From Cepaea nemoralis (taxonomy: Eukaryota > Mollusca > Gastropoda > Stylommatophora > Helicidae): DNA of 64,000 bases. Below are positions 44,386 through 56,419 of this stretch, in pieces. The stretch lies in contig JACEFZ010012654.1 of assembly GCA_014155875.1 (NCBI GenBank), positions 1-64,000 on the forward strand, read 5' to 3'. Under the pieces are notes generated by a model, which was not told where the DNA came from, searched no databases, and saw nothing but the letters and a program-made list of their open reading frames with translations. Each line of letters opens with the position of its first letter. Position 1 is the stretch's first letter. The position numbers were made by a program, and so were the translations under genes.

Positions 44386-44939
44386 AAAAGGCTGTTGAGT
44401 AGCAACTAGTCTATCCCTGTTACTAACATTTCAGTAGCCAAGTTATTATGCCGCCTGCCTCCGCGCTCCGAAGGTCGTATGTTGTTTCGGGACTTTGTCA
44501 TTCGGTTCACGAGTGCAATTTTCTTCGAGATTTCTGGAAGAACGTCGTTTAAGCTCCGGGGTTTGTGCTTTGTGAGACCCTTGTTTTCAGACCTATGTGC
44601 AGAAAAAGATGGAGCCTAATGGGATAAAACCCAGTGCAACGTAGTCGATTCTCTAGCCTTTGATTCACCTTTTTTTTAATTCATCATCATCATATGCCAT
44701 ACCGATAAGCGTGGGCGGTCATGTTTCGCCATCTAACACGATCAACAGGTGGAGAAGGCGGGGAAACAGATTGAGAACCCGTATGTAGAACGAATGATAT
44801 TGCTGGGGATTGGTAGGAGTTCTGGAAGAATGTCAAAACTGAGAGAGAAGACCAGGAGAACTTTAAATCAAATAACGGTGGGAAAGATTAATAGAATGAC
44901 TCTTTGGAGCACGAATGGGAATGTAATGAGTGCAGCGAT
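44386..44939. other. Mixed fragments
   Basis: Inverted piece of the 20630-20890 SINE body near 44605-44645, and a LINE 3'-end-like piece at 44690-44750. The rest is unassigned. Confidence 0.35.
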
Positions 44940-46680
44940 GTCGCTTCTTAACTCAACTCAATTCAACTCAACACCATCACCAGAGTCATGGATCAGCTCA
45001 GTGTTCTTGTCTCGACTATCCCACATGGCCAAGCCATCCAGGTATTTACTTCGCTGTCTTCCCCTTGTTACTTTCCTCTAGATCTTGCCAGTGGTCACCA
45101 CATTCTCCAATTTATTTTTTCTCATAACATAGTGACTGTCTACGTCTGATTTCTCTAATCAGTTTACGGATTTTCATTTAATTTTTGTAGGACTTGGTCA
45201 TTGCTTTTTTGTCTGTCCATTGTATTGTTTGCATTTTCCTCAAAAACCACATTTTCACAGCCATCATATGTTTTTCGTTTTGTCTGCTCATTGTCCACGC
45301 TTCACATCCATACAAAAGTACAGGTTCTATGTAGCACTTCCACACTATTTTTCTCGTTGCAAATAACATCTTTCTAATGGACAGTATGTTTTCATCTTAG
45401 AAAAGGCTACGTTTGTCATAACGATTCTTATTCTAATCTCTTCACAGCATCTCCCATAGATGTTCTGTTTAAGAATATCCCCATTTACTTGTATATTACA
45501 TTGTGGTATTTCTTTCTTCCAAGTGAACACTATAATCTGTGTCTTCTTACAATTTAATTCTAACCCTAGTTGTTCACTGTGTGCAACAACCGCGTATGAT
45601 AAATGTTGCAAATGCTGCTTATTGGCAGCCATCAATGCTGTACTGTATTATGGGCAGTTAGTTAGTTAGTTAGTCGCGGTTCCAACTTTTCGGCAACGGA
45701 TCGCCCCCCCCCCCTCCCAATATGCTCGGTTCCTGTGCCAGTGAATATCACACGAAATGCTCCTCACTGCCGTTTGTATGCCAACACAAAAGTCCTCTAC
45801 GGAAAATAAAGTTCGCCGTCGATGGAAGCGGCAGTCACTAGAAAACAGGCAGCCACAAATTACTGATCATTACTGCATTAAAAGTCGAGAGGATCAACTT
45901 CATTGCCCCGGGATTTATCCCATATAATTTGTCAGGGCGGCCCGCTGAAAGCATCGCACAAAGCACGGCCACCGTAGCTCCGGCGACTACCCCCAGGAGT
46001 CTTCGAGAAAAATAAACTCGTGAACTGAAAAGGCAATCCAGTCAATTCCAAGCGACAGGCCGACCGCCATCGTTCCGAACATGCAGTTCACGCTACAACA
46101 AGCGCGGACAGATGTAAAATCATTCCAAATGAAATTCACAGCTCACAGTGTCGGCCCACGCACTCAACTCGGTAGCAGGACGACAGACTCATGCACTACC
46201 AGTCTAACATGAGGAAAATCCGACTGCAAACCGTAGCCAGACGCATAAACACTAAAGAGGCTTAACAGTTAAAATGCCTAACCGCCACGTTGAGGACCGG
46301 AAGTATTATGGGCATATCTAATGTTATTGATGTTACATCTTCCAATGACGATTCCTTTCATGTCTTCTATATTTCTGAAAATATTTGCACTGGAAATGTA
46401 AAAACGATCTGGAAACATTATACATCTCGCACACCTCTCTTAATAGGCTGATATTAACCTGCTTCATTATTAATCTTTGTGGCAGCTTGTTGTTTCCAAC
46501 ATATGTTTTTTTTTACAAGTCTAAGGTCTTTCCCATCAGTTTGTAAACCTGCAAGCACCTTCATCATATTAACATATCTTACTTTATCGAAAGCCTTTGT
46601 GTAGTCAATAAAGCAAACATGTAAATCTTTATTCACTTCTATAGAACGTTCAATTACTGTTCTCACAAATACTGACATTT
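44940..46680 (-). pseudogene. LINE RT, decayed, interrupted by a 646-bp element
   Basis: On the minus strand: LHVCFIDYTKAFDKVRYVNM (RT motif A, 46680-46454); after the insertion, AHSEQLGLELNCKKTQII and IPQCNIQVNGDILKQN (45635-45345); CYIEPVLLYGCEAWTMSRQN and MMAVKMWFLRKMQTIQW (45369-45178); then the terminal GRPRxxxLD region in broken frames to about 44975. It has several frameshifts, is 5'-truncated and lacks the endonuclease. Confidence 0.75.
45657..46302 (-). mobile_element. 646-bp TAAC-tailed element with 12-bp target-site duplication
   Basis: Begins (plus strand) GTTAGTTAGTTAGTCGCGGT, ends CCACGTTGAGGACCGGA, and is flanked by GTATTATGGGCA at 45645-45656 and 46303-46314. This is the most complete copy of the family seen at 675, 11715 and 28150. 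Contains a poly-C of 9-10. No supported ORF, so probably a SINE or non-autonomous LINE. Confidence 0.85.
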
Positions 46681-47064
46681 AAAGAAGAAACATAATTTGT
46701 TGGTTTCGAATCACCACTCTTTTTTAAATGTTAGTAACATACTAGACAGAGAATGAAATCCAGAGATTAATAATTTGGGGACGAAGGACATTGAGAGACC
46801 TCTAGTTGATGGCAACATATAGGACAGTCTGACCTCATTTGGTTGAGGGCCTTGGGGTTAAAGGGCAAAAGAATAATATACATAATTCCGATGTGGTTGC
46901 GCGTTTATTTGAACTATGCTTGTTTAATATCAGTTTTATGAGGTAGGTGGTGCTTGATCTCGGCCTACAAAATGTGATGGCGCTATCACATCACAGATCT
47001 ATGGTAGGACACTGCCTTGTAACAATGCATTTATTTTTTATTTATATAGTGCTATTTAAATAGT
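46681..47064. other. Unassigned spacer
   Basis: AT-rich. The part near 46920-47030 resembles the degraded SINE tail GGTGCTTGATCTCGGCCTAC also seen near 20490. Confidence 0.35.
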
Positions 47065-47289
47065 GCCGTCTCCCTGGCGTAGGGGTTAAGGACGTTGTTC
47101 GTAATCCTGTATACTCTCGTACGAAACATAGCTACGCAAGAAGATTCGGCAGTGGATCGCGCCGCGTTGGTTTCTTACGGGGCATGTGAGCCGGTCGTTC
47201 AGAAAGCAATGGCAAACTACTGAACGTAAAACTTGTCAAGACATCAACAGCAGCTGAAAAATGCAATGTAAAGGATATGAAAAAAGAAA
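47065..47289 (+). mobile_element. SINE S2
   Basis: CTCCCTGGCGTAGGGGTTAA (A box) and CGGGGCATGTGAGCCGGTCG in the body. A short duplication TTAAATAGT flanks it (47056-47064, 47290-47298). Confidence 0.8.
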
Positions 47290-47765
47290 TTAAATAGTTC
47301 GGTTCAAATTCTGCCCAGATTCCACAGTTGTGAGTTCAGGTGTATAATAGACCTGGTTGATGAAACACCGCTTCCAGGTGTGTTATGCGTCGATTACACT
47401 TGTTTCTACAGCAAGGCGCTGTCCTTATTTGAAAGGGACATGTTCGAAACCCCATGTGTCAACACTGTAGATTTTAGTGTTTACATTGTCCTTTGATAGC
47501 ACTTCCATGAATGCCAATAAATACCTGTAGATTTGTTTCTAACGCTATTTCAATGGACTCGGTGATTCTCCGGCAACTGAAACACCAGAGGATTAAGTGG
47601 TTGGGGTGTTAAGATACCCATTCGTAAATCTGCAGACGTGGATTTTCAACTTGGAAAAGCAAATATTTATTTCTGATGTCATCACACGTTTCTCCTCACC
47701 CATCGCAAAATTAATAATCCCTTTTTGTAATCTGGAATTGGGAAATAACAAGGACAAACAAAAAT
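47290..47765. other. Spacer with possible SINE remains
   Basis: CAGAGGATTAAGTGGTTGGG at 47586-47605 is weakly tRNA-like. Nothing else supported. Confidence 0.35.
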
Positions 47766-48025
47766 AAGCCGGCTCCCTGGCCGAGGAGTTAGCAGCTTTC
47801 TCCGTAATCCCGAATACTCTCGTGGTTGACGTGAGTGCACGAGAATTGGAAGCGGTTCGAGTCGCACTAGTGACTTATGAGAGTATGGAGCCGGTCGCTC
47901 AGAAAGTCGTGGCGTGCTGATGAGCGTAATCTAGCCTAGGAATCAACATACAGCTGAAAGATGCTGATGTTGACCGCAATATCCTGAAACAGGATGGAAA
48001 CGCGGGGAAAAAAATAACACAAAAC
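47766..48025 (+). mobile_element. SINE S2
   Basis: AGCCGGCTCCCTGGCCGAGG, GAAGCGGTTCGAGTCGCACT (B box), and GCTGATGTTGACCGCAATAT-CCTG at the 3' end, then an A-rich tail. Confidence 0.8.
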
Positions 48026-48110
48026 AAAACAAAAATAAAATATTGTTTTGTATAACCAGGTTAACTGATATTTTATTTCTTACATCTGTTGATTAAAGCA
48101 AATAATAAGT

Positions 48111-48325
48111 TTGTTGCATATCCTGTACAGGACGTCGCAGTCAACCCCAGAATTTGTGAGCTGTTTGTGATTTCTTGGCAAGATTACGTTCAGTTACTTT
48201 GCTATTGCTTTCTGAACGACCGACACTCATACCATTGTATTAAAACCAGCGAAACTCGGTCTGCTTCTAAATCGCACGCAGCTGTGTGTCGCACGAGGTA
48301 TGCGGGTTTGCGAGTTGATTAAAAG
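48111..48325 (-). mobile_element. SINE S2 relative, minus strand
   Basis: TTGCATATCCTGTACAGGAC-GTCGCAGTCAACCCC at the tail end and GATTACGTTCAGTTACTTTG in the body. The head is degraded (ACCTCGTGCGACACACAG on minus). Confidence 0.65.
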
Positions 48326-48825
48326 TTGATTAAATGAAGCGCTAGCAATTCGTACTGGCTGCATTTTTTTCACCAAGTGCTACAGAGGCTATCTCCAGCA
48401 CCGCTTCCCACAAAGCAGAGTTCAAGTTCCTCTCTGTGCTTGCCTTTATAATGTTTCTGTCACGCCTATGACCTTCTTAACACAGACATTATGAATATTA
48501 CATTCATCTTCCATTTGTATGCACGCCTGCAGTTTTTGTCGCGTTCGTTATCAATCTTCCCTCTTCATCAAGATAAATTTCCAGCACCACTGATCCGGAA
48601 GTGCTGGATATTTTCCCATGCTACGCACGTAAATACAATGGGATTAAAACAGATAATGGCGTCCATGAATCTTTTGGATGTTTCGTCACGTAGAGCATAT
48701 ATCATTTCCTTAAAAAAAACATCATATACGTAATATCTCAACCTTCTGCTTGCCTGTACACTCGTCCCTGGGTTCATCTTCGGACAACAATCATTATGTT
48801 TGTTTGTTTTTTAAAAGTTAGTTGC
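48326..48825. other. Unassigned spacer with short ORFs
   Basis: ORFs on both strands at 48491-48777 show no domain that I recognise. Treated as unassigned. Confidence 0.35.
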
Positions 48826-48925
48826 ATATCCTTTACAGAACGTTGCAGAAAACCCCAGCATTTGTTTGGCTGTTCGTGATTCTTGGGCAAGTTTATGTTC
48901 AGTAGTTTGTCATTGCTTATGTTTG
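48826..48925 (-). mobile_element. SINE S2 3' fragment
   Basis: TTGCATATCCTTTACAGAACGTTGCAG-type tail and CAAGTTTATGTTCAGTAGTT. Confidence 0.6.
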
Positions 48926-49059
48926 TTACTTTTGATTTTTATTCCCGCAATAGAGTACAGGCGTGCAACCAACTGTCACATAAAGCTCCTACCTTTTGCC
49001 GTCTCTTCCTCCACGGGGAAGATAAAGCCCATTTTTGCATGCCTTAAGGCGTGTTGGTA

Positions 49060-49300
49060 TATGGTGCTACACCCATACTTGTATATACCATTTGGAACGC
49101 AGTGGCTGATGTGGTGAATATCACGTCGGCATTTACTACATCACATGTCATTTTCTGGTATCCATGTTATCAAGAATTGACCTGGCAGCGCAGGTAAATT
49201 ATTTTTAGTCGTCTTGATTTAGATTCAAACCCACGGCCACTGGGCAGATAGGTACGCGTCCTGGTCACTATGCTACCGTGGCTCCCAGCGTCTTCCATGT
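49060..49300 (-). mobile_element. tRNA-derived SINE (S3-like), minus strand
   Basis: The minus strand reads AGCCACGGTAGCATAGTGAC (A-box region) and CCGTGGGTTTGAATCTAAAT (B box). The distal body has CAGTGGCTGATGTGGTGAAT in plus orientation. Confidence 0.55.
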
Positions 49301-49490
49301 CATGCCCATAATTTGTTATATCTTTCTCTAATTCTCTTCTAATTATAGGTCCGAACCTCCATCGGGGCGAATTTAAAAATTTATCTAGGAACAAACTCTA
49401 CCCAGCCGGACATGAGTGCTAGAAAATGTCTTGGAAAGTAAACCTTAGTGCTCCTGATCATCTCTCGCACTCACTGCTGAGTGCTCTATA

Positions 49491-50170
49491 CTGTTCAAAA
49501 ATAGACACACAACATTTTGGTGTTACTTTTATAAAAGATATTCGCTGATTGGACATCAGTCAACCTATCGACTGTGTCCATCTGGTCATTAACTTCTCGA
49601 GGTTACTTATATTGTACTCACCTCATGATTCGTGAGGTCATGAAAGAGGTCAAGTTCAAAACAACATTTTTGACAATAACTCATGAAAGGTTCATAATAA
49701 CCCCGACAAACTTACTGAACACAAAACTCTCTGACCATATTATTGAATGCATATAAAAGATTGACGTTCCTCGAATAAATTCAGTTGAAAATTCAATGTG
49801 TAAGTACGGCTCATCTCACTACAGAACAACGACTCATCATCAATGGACGTTTAAAGGCTGACAGTCAGAAAGTGTCGTAGCCAGAGAATTTAATGTGGCT
49901 AGAAACACCATTAGTTGCCTTTGGAGGCGATTTCAAGAAACTGACTCTGTGGCAGACCGGCTGCACAGTGGAAGACCCAAAATCACAACTGCTGCCGAAG
50001 ACAGGCTTCATAAGGCTGCGTCATCTTAGGAATCGATTTGCATCTGCGTCCTCCACAGTCCAGTCAAAGCCAGGAGCTCGTCGAATTTCAGATCAAACGG
50101 TCAGGACCCAGCTGTACGACGCTGGTCTTTGGGCTATAAATTTAATGAACATAATTTTATTGTTAAAGTC
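49491..50170 (+). mobile_element. Tc1-like transposon, 5' part
   Basis: Left end CTGTTCAAAAATAGACACAC after a TA at 49489-49490. It contains the N-terminal transposase region and then breaks off. No right terminal repeat was found. Confidence 0.65.
49810..50135 (+). pseudogene. Tc1-like transposase DNA-binding region, frameshifted
   Basis: Pieces in shifting frames: HLTTEQRLIINGRLKAD, VAREFNVARNTISCLWRRFQ, SVADRLHSGRPKITTAAEDR, then RNRFASASSTV and ARRISDQTVRTQLYDAGL. These are the two helix-turn-helix units and the GRPK hinge of Tc1 transposases. The DDE catalytic domain is absent and at least two frameshifts are present. Confidence 0.75.
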
Positions 50171-51009
50171 GGAAAGTTTCTTCATGCCAGGATTGAAACA
50201 TTAATTCAGTAAAATAAAATGTTGGTACAAGTATGCAATTGAAACTGCAATAATGTTACGTTTTTGTTTTTTTAACACTATATAAACATATGGGTCTAGC
50301 AGAATACTCCAAATACGCCTAAGCGTGAGCAAGATGTCCTTCATGTCATTACTACACCTAAGAGTTCGCAAGGTGTCCTTCATGTCATTACTTCGTCAAG
50401 AGCACTACTACAAGACACGCACTCTAGACCCCAGGCACATTGACATGCTCTCGCTCCTGCCACAACAATAACACGGTCAGTGATCGCCGAAAAAGACGAT
50501 CACTTATTGATCGCAACGTTCGAGCAACATTAACTTGCACTTTTCCGTTGATTTCATTCATTGCAACGACCAGCGCAGACAATATGAGATGCAATGATCA
50601 TTTCTATGATTGAAATGGTAATAAACGTGAACAAATATGTCACAAACACAAAATGAACAGTTCACACACATGCTTGTGTTATCGAAATCTAGTCAGGAAA
50701 ACACGTTGGTGCTAATGTCAATTTCCGGGAAATATTGCAAGAAAATTGGTTTTAGGGTGATGCGACTTGCTGTTTACAAAATGTTGTTACAAGATGAGGC
50801 GAGTGGTTGCTTTACGCGTGGTTTTTCTTTCTCAGAGAAGGTTCAAAAAGAAATTTTGTAAGTTATGGGTGCCATTATCTTGGGCTATAAGAGTTGCCTT
50901 GAAGTGCGTAATGAAAGTAGTACATTATATACAACTAATGAAAGTAGAATATTACTAGCGTACAAACAACTAATGCAAGCAGAACATTATATGCAACTAA
51001 AGAAAGTGG
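50171..51009. other. Unassigned spacer
   Basis: Short imperfect repeats: AAGGTGTCCTTCATGTCATT twice at 50330-50390, and GAAAGTAGAACATTATATGC-type units at 50910-51020. No gene supported. Confidence 0.4.
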
Positions 51010-51285
51010 AACATTCATCATTATCATCTTCCACATTTACCGTCAAGCGCCTTGGGGAGAAATAATTGAAGCCCCAGCGCCCGATGGGTGACATTGGATA
51101 GTGTCATTACGTGTGATTGTAAAATATCTTTAATATCGTAAATCCATTTTCTTCTCGGGCGTCTTCTTGCTCTCGTAGCAGATGATCTGTGATGTAGGGC
51201 CAGTGATGGTAGTTGATGGTGTTGCATTCTCACGATATGGTAAAACCATTTGATCTTCTGTCTTTCAATATATGTTGCGCAAGCA
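51010..51285 (-). pseudogene. LINE C-terminal tail fragment
   Basis: Encodes ATRARRRPRRKWIYDIKDIL, then VMTLSNVTHRALG. C-terminal tail of an endonuclease-RT LINE. It ends near a TCATCATTATCATCTTCC-type sequence. Confidence 0.55.
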
Positions 51286-51329
51286 TTATAATTGTTTAAC
51301 TATAACTGTTCACTATATATGTGTGTGCG

Positions 51330-52171
<842 letters not shown>

Positions 52172-52324
52172 GAGCAGACGCATGTCATGTAACACGCATG
52201 TATGTAATCCATATGTTTGTGTATTCTCATCTGTCATATTATCAGTTGAATACCATTTGATTTTATCATGTATAATATAAACTTATGTACATTACTGTAG
52301 TTTGAGTGAGAGAGTCAGTGAGTG

Positions 52325-52420
52325 TGAATGAGAACGAACGAACGAGCGAACAAATTTTATTTTCAAAGGGTTAAGAATTGGGCACGCAGGCCCGTCTAAC
52401 ATTCTGCCCTTCTATCACTC
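52325..52420 (-). repeat. GAAC-edge repeat fragment
   Basis: GAACGAACGAACGAGCGAAC, AAATTTTATTTTCAAAGGGT and GGGCACGCAGGCCCGTC. The minus orientation matches 58205-58400. Confidence 0.65.
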
Positions 52421-52624
52421 TCTTTCATACATTATTTCATTCACACATCATTCAAGGCTAACAAAGAACAGCAACAATATAAAAGATATACATTATAAAG
52501 GCATGGGCAAAATGCGAACATCAAAACCACACGACACAGTAATATTAGATAATGGTCTGACACTTGTTATTAGCCATGTGGAATATACTGGCCTACAAAA
52601 AAGGGGACTGGCTGTTATACTAGG
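52421..52624. other. Unassigned spacer
   Basis: Nothing supported. Confidence 0.35.
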
Positions 52625-52654
52625 GTGTTGTTATTATTATTATTATCTCTATTA

Positions 52655-54094
52655 TTAAGGGGGAAGGTAATCCGTATTGAGATAGTGTTCGAATAATTTG
52701 CGATTATATGAATAGGGATTGGTGATGTCTTTGATTTCTTGTGGAAGATTGTTCCACAGCTGAGCTGCAGAGTACGTTAAGCTTGTTTTGTATAAGTCAA
52801 TCCTAGGCTTCGGAATGTGTAGTATATTTAAACGTTTACTGTGTCTAGCATTATATTTAAACAATGGCCAAAGGTAATTTGGGGCATTCCGATGCAGGAT
52901 TTTGTGAATTAGTTTAGCTTTATTGAAAAGCAGGCGTTTGCGGAATGGTAGTAACTGAAGGCGTTTATACAGGCTAGGATTGTCAGATAAATGTTTGCTA
53001 TAAATTAGACTCATGGCCCGTTTCTGGAGTGAGTAAAGTCGCTTGGTGTTTGAATTAGAACAACCGTCCCAGATTGTAGAGCAGTAGTCAAAGTGTGTCT
53101 GTATATGAGAAGTATAGAATAGTTTCCTTGTGTCCTCATCAAGGAAGTTTTTAATTTTGGCGAGTTGGTAGACTTTTTTCGCTGTTTGTTTAATGAGCGC
53201 TTGAACGTGGGAATTAAAGGTTAGGTTTCTATCAATGATTAGGCCTAATGTTTTGTGCTCAATTACACTTTCTACTGGCATGTTATCGATGTGAAGTTGA
53301 AGTGATGTGTGTGAGCTTAGAGTTTGAAGTCTTTGTCTGGTTGTTAATAACATTGCTTTTGTTTTAGTGATGTTAATTTGCATACGGTTTGAATAGCTCC
53401 ACCTAACTACATTATTTAATTCTTGTTGTAAAGACGACTCCAGTAAAATACAGTTTTCAGCGTTTGTGTACACTGTACAGTCATCTGCAAATAGATCGCA
53501 GGACGACGAAAGATGCAAAGGTAGATCGTTAATATATATGGCAAATAATAGAGGGCCAAGAATAGAGCCTTGCGGTACTCCAATATTGAAGGTAGTGGTT
53601 TGAGACAGAGATTTATTATGTGATACTACTTGCTTTCTGTTTGATAGAAAAGATGATATTAGAGTGACTACATTAGGGCCAATTTTCATTGTCTCAAGTT
53701 TTTTAATTAAAATAACATGGTCTATCATATCAAATGCTTTCTTGAAATCAATAAACACAGTTCCACATAGACTGTTGTTGTTTATATTCTGGTGCCAATT
53801 TTCTATCATGTTTGTTAGGGCCGTATGGCAAGAATATTTTGGTCGAAATCCTGATTGGCTGTCAACAATAAGCTTGTTGCGAACTAAATACTGTAATGTT
53901 ACTTTATGGATGTGTTTTTCTAGTGGCTTAGATAGTGATGATAGTAAGGAAATGGGTCTGTAATTGTTCGGGAGACCATTGTCCAATGAACCAGATTTAA
54001 GAAGAGGGTACACTTTAGCGATTTTGAGAGCTGATGGAAAGTGGCCTTTGGTGAGACACTGATTATATACATAGGTTAGTGATGTACAGATCAC
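52655..54094 (-). pseudogene. LINE-D reverse transcriptase and C-terminus
   Basis: 479 open codons. VYPLLKSGS, NNYRPISLLSSLSKPLEKHI, SQSGFRPKYSCHTALT; catalytic motif A GTVFIDFKKAFDMIDH; motif B GVPQGSILGPLLFAIYINDL; catalytic motif C CDLFADDCTVYTNA; thumb HKTLGLIIDRNLTF; C-terminal YCSTIWDGCS and LQKRAMSLIY, ending SYNRKLFEHYL. All three catalytic aspartates are present, so the RT fold is complete. The true frame extends upstream into 54063-54848 but is shifted by a change in the T-run near 54152-54158. Confidence 0.88.
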
Positions 54095-54158
54095 TGGCGC
54101 AGCACAACGGAGAATCCGGTTGCTGATTCCATCTAACCCAGATGAGGTTGTGTTTTTT

Positions 54159-54848
54159 TAGGTTACTGAGGTAAGTGAATACTTCAGTGATTGTCATTAG
54201 CGGTATGTCGGAAAGAATATCGCGGGAGCATCTATTCTCGCAAAACGATGACAATAAAGATAAGTTGCAAGGAGAATTAGGTATTGAAGCCTTCAACTGG
54301 TCTATGTCAGTTTGAAAAAAATTACTGAATTGGTCGCATGTAATATGATTTGATGGTAAAGAATTTCGGAAGTTATACTTGTTTGTCAAGGTGTTAATTG
54401 CCTTCCATATATCCTTACTATTTGTTTTATCCATTACTAAGTTCTTAAAGTAATTTTTCTTTTCCCGTCGTATGTTATATTGAACTTTGTTTCTAAGAGT
54501 ACGGTATGCACTGAGATCCCGCTTTTTATGTGCTTTATCTCTGTCTCTCATAATTTCAAGTATTTCCTGGGTGATCCAAGGTGGCTTGACGTGGTGTTTT
54601 ACTCGAACTTCCTTGACTGGCACATGTCTATCAAAAACATCAATAAAGATTTTCATCCAGAATTCAAGAGCATCATCCGGGTCAGGTAGCTGATAAACAT
54701 TGTCTAGAGGTGAACTGAACAAGTCCTGTAAAATTGCGTTTTGGTTGAAGTTTTTGTAATTTCTATATTTTACACTTATGTGTTTATGTTTAGGAGTTTT
54801 AATTCCTTTTTTAGACCACGTGCAGCATACTGGGTAGTAATCGCTCAT
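54159..54848 (-). pseudogene. LINE-D linker between endonuclease and RT
   Basis: SDYYPVCCTWSKKG (end of the endonuclease, SDH-like), then a basic helical linker: VKHHVKPPWITQEILEIMRD, IRREKKNYFKNLVMDKTN and DIWKAINTLTNKYN. It continues to SNLKKHNLI, where the T-run frameshift moves the reading into the RT frame. Confidence 0.8.
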
Positions 54849-55470
54849 TGCACAATTGGGTACGGTGCATTCTATGATGTTGTCTGAGCAAGGTACATAA
54901 ATGTGATCTATGACTGTTGAGATGACTTTGTTACTCTAGTAGCTTGTTGTACTATTTGTTGGAAATTGTATGATGCAATTATATTTCCCCATATTATGTT
55001 GGATTTGTTGGTGTCAATGTTAAAGTCTCCGAGTAGTATAATTTCCTTCCCAGAAGCGAAAACCACATCCATCATGGTAGTGAAGTTTTCGTACCAGACG
55101 TGTCCAGCACTGGGATTTCGATAGGGTGTGCGGTTTTGAAGTTTTAGCTCTAACCAAATACATTCTATTTCGCAAGTTTCAAAGTGTAGCCTACGGTGAG
55201 CATTTAGTAAATTAGAAACATAAGTTACTATGCCTGTCTCTTGTTTCCTACAGGGATCCCTTCTAAAAACTTTGTACCCTTTAATAGAGATGTCCTCATC
55301 CGAAATTTTATCATTAAGCCTACTTTCACTGCGGCCGAATAAATGAAAATTTTGATTAAGAATAGAAGATAACTCTGGTAGCTTGTTAAATAAGCTGCAA
55401 ATGTTTAAGTGTCCAAGTCGTATTCCTGACTTATTGAGTCAGTGTTGCCACTTCTCAGACATTTCATCCA
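54849..55470 (-). pseudogene. LINE-D endonuclease, degraded
   Basis: The minus strand, in changing frames, reads KLPELSSILNQNFHLFG, ISIKGYKVFRRDPCRKQETG, LGDFNIDTNKSN and IVQQATRV. These are features of an APE-type endonuclease (GDFN). Several stops and a deleted N-terminus. Confidence 0.7.
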
Positions 55471-56160
55471 TGAAGAAAGTGTAAATTAGTCAAAGTTAAG
55501 CAAAAATACAAGATCATAAAAAAATCACAATTACATCAACTTATAAAATATCAGTAATACAAATCGATAAGTAAATGACAATATTATAATGATATAACTA
55601 ATTAGACCAACGAATATAATGCAAACAAGGAACAAAACGAATTAAGGAACATACAACAAATAATTAACCAGAAAAAACTACTTCACAAGCTAAGTACCAA
55701 CTGTTATCCAATAGAATCAATAAATGACTATACAAGTCAATGTCTCTGTTTAAAGCGAGGAGTGAAGACCTCCTCACTCAGAGTATTAAAGCGATAAAAA
55801 GTATTATAAAAGATATCTAAGTGTCAATCTCTGTGACTTCAATACGAGCCAATGTTTACAGCCACGTACAATCTAATACGTTGCTATATAAATCAATAAC
55901 CAAGTATGCGCATAAACTTTCTAGAAGAGGCTCTTTCTTGTACCGAGATCCGGTGTTGCTTTGTTCTGAATTGCTAGTAAATACCAGGTTGTGTTGGTCC
56001 TTGGTACAGCGACATCATAAATGCCTGCCGAAGTGAAACTGGGCTAAACCGTGTGAGGTATAACAACTCTGGGTTACAATTGAATGGATACTGTTGATTT
56101 CTCACGGGTGTGTAACGACTTCCAACTACAGGCTCTGATTCGTGGCTAACAGGAGGCACA
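55471..56160. other. Unassigned spacer
   Basis: AT-rich. Nothing supported. Confidence 0.4.
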
Positions 56161-56169
56161 GAATGAGTG

Positions 56170-56188
56170 AGCGTGAGAGTGAGTGTGT

Positions 56189-56239
<51 letters not shown>

Positions 56240-56240
56240 C
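56170..56240. repeat. (GT)n microsatellite
   Basis: About 25 GT units followed by (GC)5. Confidence 0.95.
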
Positions 56241-56419
56241 GCCTGTCTCTGTGTGCATCTCTGTGTGTGGGAGCATAACTATTTTTTACGTCACACACTG
56301 TATATGTACAAATATTTATCCATGTTTAACATTTTTATGAGACTGCTCACGACAATGGTCAGTGTATGTGTGTGAGTAGAGTGTGGGAGTTTGTTCATAC
56401 TAGTTTCAATGCTCATGTG

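Larger units (their letters stand above)
52625..55470 (-). mobile_element. LINE-D: CR1/jockey-like non-LTR retrotransposon
   Basis: About 2.85 kb from the endonuclease to an (AAT)n-like tail at 52629-52648. The RT is nearly intact and the endonuclease is decayed. The element probably lost some 5' sequence (before 55470). A related fragment is at 14394-15238. Confidence 0.85.

Noticed and set aside
48491..48777. Opposing ORFs of 80 and 69 codons as possible host exon
   Set aside because: No domain, no convincing splice sites, no repeat copy to support coding.
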